From: Prevotellaceae bacterium UBA1787
Lineage (GTDB): Bacteria; Bacteroidota; Bacteroidia; Bacteroidales; Bacteroidaceae
NCBI GenBank assembly: GCA_002315195.1
Contig: DCGD01000122.1
Coordinates: forward strand, 13,289-19,311
DNA: 6,023 nt
Reading direction: 5' to 3'
Part shown: positions 1 to 5,818 of the stretch, one piece after another
Layout of the letters: the number at the start of each line of letters is the position of its first letter
Numbering within the stretch: the stretch's first letter is position 1
Notes under the pieces: generated by a model
Database searches by the model: none
What the model was told of the DNA's origin: nothing
What the model saw: only the letters and a program-made list of their open reading frames with translations
Position numbers and translations under genes: made by a program

Positions 1-2637
1 GCGGTCCTTTTGGCGACTACGGTAGCGCATATCCTTGAAGCCCAAAATGAGAAGACGTTCAAAAGTCTCAATGAAGTGAACGATGACACTTTGGTCAAGG
101 TAGTACGTAACAACAACGTATGTCAGGTACAGAGAAAAGACATTGTGGTCGGTGATGTCATCTTACTTGAAGCCGGCGAGGAGGTGCCCGCCGACGCGGA
201 ACTTCTCAAGTGCATGAACCTTATGATGAATGAGTCTTCTTTGACCGGCGAGCCTCAATGCGCCAAGACAACCAATCCTGAAGATTTCGACAAAGATGCC
301 ACATATCCTTCCAATCACATCATGAAGGGTTGTACCGTCATGGAAGGCGATTGTGTGGCGAAGGTGTTCGCAGTAGGGGATGCCACGGCTTGCGGTAAGG
401 TGTTCGAAGCCGCCCAGGTTCAGGACGGAGAGGCAACGCCACTCAGTGAGAAACTTGATGAATTGGCAAGGCTTATTACAAAGGCAAGTTATGGTTTGGC
501 CATTCTTATTGTTCTTGGGCGTCTTGTCCGTCATGCTTTTTTGTTGGACAATCCAAACTATGTCTCCTTGGTGGGATATTTCATAGTTTCTCTCAATTTA
601 TCCTTTGGCGTGTCCTATGCCCTTTCCAAGAAAAAGAATGAGGACAACGAGGAAAGCATCGAACTTTGGCAGGTGCTTTCGTTCATGATACTTCCCATTG
701 TTGGCATCATACTGTATTTTGCCATCGGGACTACGGGCGCGACGAATTGGCCGCAGTTTATCCAATATGCTTTGGATTCTTTAATGATTGCGGTCACCCT
801 CATTGTCGTTGCTGTTCCTGAAGGTCTACCAATGGCGGTGACGTTGAGTTTGGCTTTCAGCATGAAGCGTTTGATGAAGCAGAATACGCTTCCAAGAACC
901 ATGCATGCTTGTGAAACCATGGGGGCTGTTTCCGTTATCTGTTCTGACAAGACGGGTACCTTGACTCAGAATCAAATGAAGGTGGTGGATACGGCTTTTG
1001 TTGGTTTGGAAAACCAAAAGTTGGGTAAGAATAGGACGGGTGAATTGCTTAAGGAATGTATTGCCATCAATACAACGGCTAATCTTGACATGACCGACGC
1101 AAACAAGATCAAGGCGATTGGTAATCCAACGGAAGGCGCCCTTCTTCTTTGGCTCAACGCCAATGGTGTGAATTACCTTGACATTCGCGACTCATTAACC
1201 GTGATTGACAGAATTCAATTCACCACGGAACTGAAATACATGGCTACGATTGTTACATCCTCTGTTACGGGAAAGCGCATCGTGTATGTCAAGGGTGCCC
1301 CGGACATATTGGTGAATATGTGCAAGACAACACCGGAAGAGGTTGATTTCTTCAACAAAAAACTTGCGGAATACCAAAGCCATGCAAATAGAACGCTCGC
1401 ATTCGCTTACAAGGAATTGAAAAATGACGAAGATGTATTTTTGGACGGAAGACTTAAGGTTAAGGATCTTTGCATGATGGGCATTGTAGGCATTGAGGAT
1501 CCCGTGCGCACGGATGTTCCGGCAGCCATTGAAGATTGTCTTAACGCCGGCATTCGCGTCATGATTGTCACCGGCGATGCTCCAGGAACCGCAAAGGAAA
1601 TAGGTCGCCAGCTTGGTCTTTGGAAAGAGGAAGATACGGAAGAAAACATTCTTATTGGCACGGAGCTTGCGGCTATGTCAGACGATGAACTGAAGAAACG
1701 CCTGCCGAAAGTGAAGATTATTTCGCGCGCTCGTCCCAACGACAAGGAACGCACCGTTCGTACCCTCAAGGAACTGGATTATGTCGTTGCCGTCACGGGT
1801 GATGGAACGAACGATGCGCCAGCACTCAATGCCGCCAATGTGGGACTTTCCATGGGGGATGGAACGGCAGTAGCCAAGGAAGCCAGCGACATGACTATCA
1901 TTGACAACTCGTTTAGTACGATTGCCAATGCAGTCATGTGGGGTCGTTCTCTCTATAAGAACATCAAACGATTCATTTTGTTCCAAATGACGGTAAACGT
2001 GGCAGCCTGTCTCATTGTCTTGATTGGTGCATTTATTGGTGAGGAATCTCCGCTGACCGTAACACAGATGCTTTGGGTCAATCTCATCATGGATACTTTC
2101 GCGGCTTTGGCATTGGCTTCTCTGCCACCTACAAAGACTGTCATGCAGGAAATGCCTCGCTCCGTGAATGAACATATTCTTAAGGGTATGGTTTCGGGCA
2201 TACTTGGCGTCGGTGGAATCTTTACGGCAATACTTCTTGGCATTTGCATCTATTTCCAACATACGGAAGTGGTCTCTCTCATGGATGTGCTTAATGGTAA
2301 GGTTGCATGGGGCGCAGACAATGGACTTTCTCCATACGAATTGAGTTTGTTCTTTACGATTTTCGTGATGTTGCAGTTTTGGAATCTTTTTAACGCAAAG
2401 GCTTTCATGACCAATGACTCTGCTTTCAAGGGAATTTCCTGGAAGGATACCAAGTGGTTCATATTGATAGCAATCATTATTTTTGTCGGTCAGGTTTTGA
2501 TGACGGAGATGCCGGGTTTGCAGGAAATGTTCAACATTGCGAAAGGTGGCGTAAATCTACTTGACTGGGTTGTCATTACGGTTGCGACATCATTGGTTCT
2601 TGTGGTGGGTGAAATCATTCGTGTGGTAAAGAAATAG
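1..2637 (+). CDS. PMCA-type calcium-translocating P-type ATPase (5' end outside window)
   Basis: This is a P2B-type ATPase that would pump Ca2+ out of the cytoplasm at the cost of ATP. The reading frame is open from base 1, so the gene begins upstream; a TTG at 10 is only an internal codon. By comparison with LMCA1 or SERCA, about 80-100 N-terminal residues including M1 and M2 are missing. Visible motifs are: A-domain TGE (244-252); M4 PEGLP (817-831); phosphorylation motif DKTGTLT with Asp at 946-948; N-domain KGAPD (1291-1305); DPVR (1498-1509); TGD (1570-1578); RARPNDK (1726-1746); TGDGTNDAP (1795-1821). M6 has Asn (2080) and Asp (2092), matching SERCA N796 and D800. The M5 position equivalent to SERCA E771 is Ala (2005), and M8 carries Gln (2374). 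This is the PMCA pattern, implying one Ca2+ per cycle. All catalytic residues are intact. The stretch between M3 and M4 is unusually long, with two extra hydrophobic segments. The family call is very secure; Ca2+ as the ion is well supported. Confidence 0.96.
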   Translation, partial: AVLLATTVAHILEAQNEKTFKSLNEVNDDTLVKVVRNNNVCQVQRKDIVVGDVILLEAGEEVPADAELLKCMNLMMNESSLTGEPQCAKTTNPEDFDKDATYPSNHIMKGCTVMEGDCVAKVFAVGDATACGKVFEAAQVQDGEATPLSEKLDELARLITKASYGLAILIVLGRLVRHAFLLDNPNYVSLVGYFIVSLNLSFGVSYALSKKKNEDNEESIELWQVLSFMILPIVGIILYFAIGTTGATNWPQFIQYALDSLMIAVTLIVVAVPEGLPMAVTLSLAFSMKRLMKQNTLPRTMHACETMGAVSVICSDKTGTLTQNQMKVVDTAFVGLENQKLGKNRTGELLKECIAINTTANLDMTDANKIKAIGNPTEGALLLWLNANGVNYLDIRDSLTVIDRIQFTTELKYMATIVTSSVTGKRIVYVKGAPDILVNMCKTTPEEVDFFNKKLAEYQSHANRTLAFAYKELKNDEDVFLDGRLKVKDLCMMGIVGIEDPVRTDVPAAIEDCLNAGIRVMIVTGDAPGTAKEIGRQLGLWKEEDTEENILIGTELAAMSDDELKKRLPKVKIISRARPNDKERTVRTLKELDYVVAVTGDGTNDAPALNAANVGLSMGDGTAVAKEASDMTIIDNSFSTIANAVMWGRSLYKNIKRFILFQMTVNVAACLIVLIGAFIGEESPLTVTQMLWVNLIMDTFAALALASLPPTKTVMQEMPRSVNEHILKGMVSGILGVGGIFTAILLGICIYFQHTEVVSLMDVLNGKVAWGADNGLSPYELSLFFTIFVMLQFWNLFNAKAFMTNDSAFKGISWKDTKWFILIAIIIFVGQVLMTEMPGLQEMFNIAKGGVNLLDWVVITVATSLVLVVGEIIRVVKK

Positions 2638-2660
2638 TTTTATAAGCAAAGAAACAGGCA

Positions 2661-2704
2661 GGGGGGTGAGTGTCCACCAAGAAGGACATTCACCCCCCCG
2701 TTTT
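2661..2704 (+). terminator. Rho-independent terminator after the Ca2+ ATPase
   Basis: A 15-bp stem (2661-2675 paired with 2684-2698, one G-T wobble) with an 8-base loop starts 24 bases after the ATPase stop. It is rich in G runs against C runs and is followed by GTTTT. It lies between convergent genes. On the minus strand the downstream flank is only weakly T-rich, so termination of the convergent nuclease gene here is possible but less certain. Confidence 0.85.
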
Positions 2705-2770
2705 AGTGTTCGCCAAATTTTCCCGTACAGTGCGCTTGTGGTAGGATATGTGCGTCTTTGCTCTCAATGC

Positions 2771-3223
2771 TTACGACAAGTCCTCGTATGCGGGTATTTC
2801 CTTGAGAAACTGAATGGTATTATTTTCGTAGTCAATGTGGCATGAAAAATGGGTGTTTCCGTTGCTGATGATGAGCCAGGGCACGTGGAATGCGTGGTTG
2901 TACGCTTCAATCTGCTGAAAAACGGTCGGAGTAATCTTGACGGTTGGCGCCTTGTATTCCATGAGCATGAGGGGAGTGGCGTTTTTGCTGTACAAGACGC
3001 TGTCCGCGCGTCTCTGCATTCCATTGAGCGAGAGTGATACTTCGTTTGCCATCAGCGCCGCCGGATAGTGCTTCTCAACTATAAGGTAGTGGATGAAATG
3101 CTGGCGTACCCATTCTTCCGGCGTCAGTGACACAAAGCGTTTTCTCAATGTGTCGAAAACAAAGCGTTTGCCTGCTTGTTCCTTAATATTTATATCAAAT
3201 GACGGTAAGTTTATCTGAAACAT
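2771..3223 (-). CDS. Stand-alone HsdR N-terminal-type PD-(D/E)XK nuclease domain protein
   Basis: The 150-residue protein matches the N-terminal nuclease domain of type I restriction subunit R (HsdR_N family), but it has no helicase motor and no HsdM or HsdS neighbours. It is therefore not a type I restriction system by itself. The PD-(D/E)XK core is visible: Glu61 in an NEVSL strand, RRAD with Asp74, then MEYK with Glu89 and Lys91. VFQQIEAY follows with Gln104 and Tyr108, fitting the QxxxY motif seen in RecB- and HsdR-like nucleases. The N-terminal part (TPEEWVRQHFIHYLI, residues 34-48) is also typical of the family. All expected catalytic residues are present, so nuclease activity is plausible but unproven. 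The ATG at 3223 fits the family length, and a -7 box candidate lies upstream. It is divergent from amn-holA and convergent with the ATPase gene. As I recall, similar short proteins occur near holA in other Bacteroidota, which would suggest a conserved housekeeping role; that is memory, not a search. True substrate and role are unknown. Confidence 0.85.
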   Translation of the reverse strand: MFQINLPSFDINIKEQAGKRFVFDTLRKRFVSLTPEEWVRQHFIHYLIVEKHYPAALMANEVSLSLNGMQRRADSVLYSKNATPLMLMEYKAPTVKITPTVFQQIEAYNHAFHVPWLIISNGNTHFSCHIDYENNTIQFLKEIPAYEDLS

Positions 3224-3227
3224 TTGT

Positions 3228-3235
3228 TAATTTTG
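3228..3235 (+). promoter_or_regulatory. Candidate -7 box for the amn-holA operon
   Basis: TAATTTTG is an exact match to the Bacteroidota -7 consensus TAnnTTTG. It lies 45 bases before the amn start, which would give a leader of roughly 40 bases. I see no good TTTG -33 element at the usual 19-21 base distance. The box lies within the first bases upstream of the divergent nuclease gene's start codon, so RNA polymerase binding here could compete with that gene. Confidence 0.55.
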
Positions 3236-3263
3236 CACTAAGTCATTCTATTTGGTAAGGATG

Positions 3264-3271
3264 CAAATGTA
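3264..3271 (-). promoter_or_regulatory. Candidate -7 box for the HsdR-N-like gene
   Basis: Read on the minus strand, 3271 to 3264 is TACATTTG, an exact TAnnTTTG match, 40 bases upstream of the nuclease start at 3223. A TTTG on the same strand at 3291-3288 is 16 bases away, shorter than the usual spacing for a -33 box, and would fall inside the first codons of amn. The spacing weakens the call. Confidence 0.45.
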
Positions 3272-3280
3272 GCAAAAAAA

Positions 3281-4051
3281 ATGAAGACAAAAGAGGAAAT
3301 TACCGAAAATTGGTTGAAACGCTATACTCAGATGGAGTTGGAAGACTTCAGCCCATACATATTGCTGACGAATTTCAACAATTATGTGGACATGTTCTGC
3401 GAGCAATGCAGGGTAGCCATTCCCGGCTACAATTCAAGTATGCGTGTGGTAAATGGTGGAGGGATTACCATGATAAATTTTGGAATGGGAAGTCCCAATG
3501 CCGCCCTCGTAATGGACCTTTTAAGCAGTGTCAGACCTAAGGCTTGTCTTTTTCTTGGAAAATGTGGAAGCATCCGCAAGGCGCAGCTTGGTGATTTCCT
3601 ACTACCGTTGGCTGCAATTAGGGGAGAGGGAACGAGCAATGATTATTTCCCTCCTGAAGTTCCGTCTTTGCCTGCATTTGTTCTGCAGCATGCCGTGTCC
3701 ACGACTTTGCGGGCGGAACACTTGGATTTTTGGACGGGCAGTGTTTATACGACCAACCGGCGCGTGTGGGAACATGACGAGCAGTTCAAGCAATATCTGC
3801 TGAAGACAAGGGCGGATGCGGTTGAAATGGAGTGTGCGACGCTGTTTAGCGTAGGATCGTATAATCGCATTCCAATTGGCGCCTTGCTAATGGTTTCTGA
3901 CATTCCCATGGTTGAAGAGGGTATCAAAACCATCAAAAGTGACAAGTATGTAAATTTGAACTATGCCCGCACGCATGTGAGAATGGGCATCAAGTCTTTG
4001 CATGAAATCATTCAGGGAAAATCCATCAAACATTTAAAATTTGAGAAATAA
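3281..4051 (+). CDS. amn: AMP nucleosidase, short form
   Basis: This is predicted to hydrolyse AMP to adenine and ribose 5-phosphate in the cytoplasm, as part of purine salvage and adenylate balance. The 256-residue protein is one nucleoside-phosphorylase-type domain (PNP/UDP family). It corresponds to the short AMN-like proteins of Bacteroidota and lacks the N-terminal regulatory domain of the 484-residue E. coli Amn. Recognisable elements are: GMGSPNAA (68-75), a substrate-binding loop; GKCGSIRKAQLGDFLLP (93-109), the family glycine-rich signature; RGEGTSNDYFPPE (114-126); VEMECATLF (181-189), with the Glu pair that holds the ribose; and Asp207 in VSDIP, the expected general acid at the base. 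The ATG at 3281 follows an A-rich stretch with no Shine-Dalgarno, normal for this phylum. It is the first gene of an operon with holA. The alternative is a related nucleoside phosphorylase with a different substrate. The fold is certain; AMP as substrate is inferred from similarity. Confidence 0.9.
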   Translation: MKTKEEITENWLKRYTQMELEDFSPYILLTNFNNYVDMFCEQCRVAIPGYNSSMRVVNGGGITMINFGMGSPNAALVMDLLSSVRPKACLFLGKCGSIRKAQLGDFLLPLAAIRGEGTSNDYFPPEVPSLPAFVLQHAVSTTLRAEHLDFWTGSVYTTNRRVWEHDEQFKQYLLKTRADAVEMECATLFSVGSYNRIPIGALLMVSDIPMVEEGIKTIKSDKYVNLNYARTHVRMGIKSLHEIIQGKSIKHLKFEK

Positions 4052-4055
4052 GACA

Positions 4056-5081
4056 ATGGCAGCAGCAAAGAATACAGAAACTTACGAAAGCATCATGCGC
4101 GATATTGCCGCTTGTCGTTTCAAACCCGTCTATTTGTTGATGGGCGAGGAAAACTACTTTATTGACAAGATTGTTCAGGCAGTCGAGGCGCATGCATTGA
4201 GCGAAGACGAAAAGGCGTTTAACTTGGAAGTGTTCTATGGAATCGACGCTGACATGGGGGAGGTTGTCAATAGTGCCAAGCGTTATCCTTTGGGGGCGGA
4301 ACGCAGCGTGGTTGAACTGCGCGAGGCGCAGCACATGAAGAATATGGACGACTTGGTGCAGTATCTTCAAAATTGTCAGCCTTCAACCATCTTGGTAATT
4401 ACTTATAAACAAGGTAAAGCGGACAGACGGAAAAAATGGGTGAGTCTGATTGCCTCACAAGGTGTTGTTTTCGAATCCGCGAAATTAAAGGAGGAAAAAT
4501 TGCCTTCCATGGTTGTGTCGTACGCCAAGGACAACAATCATGCGATAGATATGAAAAGTGCCATGCTGATTGCTGAACATATCGGTAGCGACCTGAGTCG
4601 TCTTTTTGGGGCGTTGGATAAATTGTTCATCGCGCTACCCAAGAATGCGGCCATCAATGCGGAGATGGTAGAGAAATACATAGGGATTAGTAAGGATTTT
4701 AATTATTTTGAACTGCAGAATGCATTGGTGGAAAAAGATGTTTTCAAAGTGAATCAAATAATAAATTATTTTGAAAAAAATCCCAAAGCCAATCCTATCC
4801 AAATGATAACGCCTCTACTGTTCCGTTATTATTCTGTACTGATGTCAGCCTACTATGTTCCGGGCGTCAAGTCACCGGATAATATGGCGGCATATTTGGG
4901 AATGCAGAGGTGGCAGGTTGAACGAAATGTCTATCCTGCGATGAAAAGATATACGGCTGGAAAAGTGTTGCAAATTTTGGGTAAGATAAGAGAAACCGAT
5001 GCCCGTTCAAAAGGTGGATATGGTTCAGGGACTGGATCGAAAGACCTATTGAAGGAGTTGCTGTTCTTTATTTTGCATTAA
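4056..5081 (+). CDS. holA: DNA polymerase III subunit delta
   Basis: Delta is the clamp-loader subunit that binds and opens the sliding clamp during DNA replication. The protein is 341 residues from the ATG at 4056, normal for HolA. The N-terminal strand KPVYLLMGEENYFIDK (23-38) is the family hallmark; the GEE sits where a P-loop would be, and delta does not bind ATP. The middle has the domain II/III pattern (AEHIGSDLSRLFGALDKL, then SKDFNYFELQNAL). The C-terminus ends in ETDARSKGG followed by KDLLKELLFFIL, the conserved last helices of the collar domain. An in-frame TTG at 4041 would add five residues and overlap the amn stop. The ATG at 4056, four bases after the amn stop, is preferred because it gives the usual N-terminus and suits coupled translation. 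A strong terminator follows 19 bases after the stop. No lesions are seen. Confidence 0.93.
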   Translation: MAAAKNTETYESIMRDIAACRFKPVYLLMGEENYFIDKIVQAVEAHALSEDEKAFNLEVFYGIDADMGEVVNSAKRYPLGAERSVVELREAQHMKNMDDLVQYLQNCQPSTILVITYKQGKADRRKKWVSLIASQGVVFESAKLKEEKLPSMVVSYAKDNNHAIDMKSAMLIAEHIGSDLSRLFGALDKLFIALPKNAAINAEMVEKYIGISKDFNYFELQNALVEKDVFKVNQIINYFEKNPKANPIQMITPLLFRYYSVLMSAYYVPGVKSPDNMAAYLGMQRWQVERNVYPAMKRYTAGKVLQILGKIRETDARSKGGYGSGTGSKDLLKELLFFILH

Positions 5082-5100
5082 GATTTCCTTGTTTTGTTTT

Positions 5101-5144
5101 AACGGCCTCTTTTTTCAAACACGAAAAAAGAGGCCGTTTTGCTT
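5101..5144 (+). terminator. Rho-independent terminator of the amn-holA operon
   Basis: A perfect 16-bp inverted repeat (5101-5116 with 5123-5138) with a 6-base loop starts 19 bases after the holA stop. The stem has a GGCCTC core and an A/T section next to the loop, and is followed by a T-rich stretch. The opposite flank on the minus strand is A-rich, so it acts on the + strand only. Confidence 0.95.
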
Positions 5145-5355
5145 TATTTATAGGATTTTACAATGAGAAAAAGGCTTTAGAAAAACGTTCAGAATGTTGT
5201 CGCTTGCATTTGTACACAATGACTTGAAAATTCCAAAGCCTCACATAAAATCAGTTTAAAAATTTATATTTTAAAACATAAACAATACAATATTAAATTA
5301 ATTTACAAATTAAGAATATTAATAAATCATATTTCAAAATATAAAACCATGTTTT

Positions 5356-5413
5356 AATCCAAATATCGAAATGTAAATCCATAAATCCCATGTATCAATA
5401 TCGAAATCCAAAT
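5356..5413. repeat. Block of short direct repeats (AATCC and AATATCGAAAT words)
   Basis: AATATCGAAAT occurs exactly twice (5362-5372 and 5397-5407, 35 bases apart). AATCCAAAT occurs twice (5356-5364 and 5405-5413). AATCC occurs four times, at 5356, 5376, 5384 and 5405. The words overlap and permute rather than forming clean tandem units. This resembles degenerate iterons or a protein-binding array, but low-complexity AT-rich sequence also yields such patterns by chance. Confidence 0.5.
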
Positions 5414-5480
5414 TCACAATGATATATGAGTTCATGTTAAATGTTAAATCGTCGATAATACAATATAACTCATTAAAAAC

Positions 5481-5496
5481 CAATTATATATAATTG
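5481..5496. repeat. Perfect 16-bp AT-rich palindrome
   Basis: CAATTATATATAATTG is its own reverse complement, with no spacer. It could be a dimeric regulator site or an easily melted or extruded element. In AT-rich DNA such palindromes arise more readily by chance, so function is unproven. Confidence 0.5.
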
Positions 5497-5600
5497 TTTA
5501 TAGAGGATATTATTTAATAAAAACATAATAGTATAATTGATCTTGCATTTTGTCGGCTAAGAATAGAGAGATAAGTTCGCAATAAGTACTATTAGAATTA

Positions 5601-5609
5601 TGTGGATAA
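5601..5609 (-). promoter_or_regulatory. Perfect DnaA-box 9-mer
   Basis: TGTGGATAA on the + strand is the exact complement of the consensus DnaA box TTATCCACA. It sits in the AT-rich spacer about 210 bases before the HTH gene. The nearest partial match I see is TTGTACACA at 5210-5218, with two mismatches. A single box may regulate the neighbouring gene, belong to an origin, or be chance. Confidence 0.45.
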
Positions 5610-5678
5610 CGAATTTTATTAAACATGATATTACATATAATTACATTACTTAACAGAAGATTTCAGTTTCTAAAACCT

Positions 5679-5686
5679 TACATTTG
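5679..5686 (+). promoter_or_regulatory. Upstream -7 box candidate before the HTH gene
   Basis: TACATTTG matches TAnnTTTG exactly, 132 bases before the HTH start codon. Transcription from here would give a leader of about 125 bases, or could make a small RNA. No clear -33 TTTG is seen at standard spacing. Confidence 0.4.
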
Positions 5687-5731
5687 CAAGTATTTACGTT
5701 TATATATATGAATACGATATAGAAAATTAAA

Positions 5732-5747
5732 TTTCAACTTATTGAAA
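5732..5747. repeat. Small inverted repeat upstream of the HTH gene
   Basis: TTTCAA and TTGAAA arms flank a 4-base centre, about 40 bases before the proximal -7 box. A dimeric HTH protein, possibly the adjacent regulator itself, could bind here. The arms are short and AT-rich, so the call is weak. Confidence 0.3.
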
Positions 5748-5786
5748 ACTTTTTGAATTTTATGTTTTTATATTGGAACTTTGTTT

Positions 5787-5794
5787 TAACTTTG
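5787..5794 (+). promoter_or_regulatory. Proximal -7 box of the HTH regulator gene
   Basis: TAACTTTG matches TAnnTTTG exactly and ends 24 bases before the ATG at 5819, the usual placement in Bacteroidota. The -33 region is poor. AACTTTG occurs at 5777-5783 and again at 5788-5794, 11 bases apart or about one helical turn. The second copy overlaps the -7 box, which could serve as a same-face operator. Confidence 0.6.
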
Positions 5795-5818
5795 CAAAAT
5801 CATAAAAAATACGCAAAA

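Larger units (their letters stand above)
5145..5786. other. Long, extremely AT-rich non-coding spacer
   Basis: No credible gene was found on either strand across about 640 bases. Base composition changes sharply from the flanking genes: 5281-5340 has only 6 G or C in 60. The first part (about 5160-5245) is less AT-rich and has a 7-bp inverted repeat, AGGCTTT at 5172-5178 and AAAGCCT at 5235-5241. Further in are a block of repeated short words, a 16-bp palindrome, a perfect DnaA-box 9-mer and a -7 promoter box, listed separately. The role is unknown. A replication origin, an extended regulatory region or decayed sequence are all possible. Confidence 0.8.

Noticed and set aside
1678..2262. A 194-codon open frame on the minus strand inside the ATPase gene
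   Set aside because: It lies opposite strongly conserved ATPase motifs (TGDGTNDAP, M5, M6), has no recognisable domain, and its composition is explained by the complementary coding frame.
2661..2704. The G/C-rich hairpin as an insertion-sequence end or attachment site
   Set aside because: It sits directly after a gene stop and ends in a T tract; terminator explains it fully, and no transposase or integrase is present.
2771..3223. A type I restriction-modification system
   Set aside because: Only the HsdR N-terminal nuclease domain is present at 150 residues; there is no helicase part and no methylase or specificity gene in the window.
4041..4055. TTG start for holA at 4041, adding five residues
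   Set aside because: The ATG at 4056 gives the normal HolA N-terminus and sits four bases after the amn stop; the TTG lies inside the amn coding sequence with no supporting signal.
5194..5259. A 21-codon ATG-started frame in the spacer (MLSLAFVHNDL...)
   Set aside because: It is too short, has no promoter or ribosome-binding evidence and shows no recognisable peptide family; it is better treated as part of the non-coding islet.
5356..5413. A CRISPR array
   Set aside because: The repeats are 9-11 bases, overlapping and irregularly spaced, with no 24-40 base repeat unit and no cas genes.
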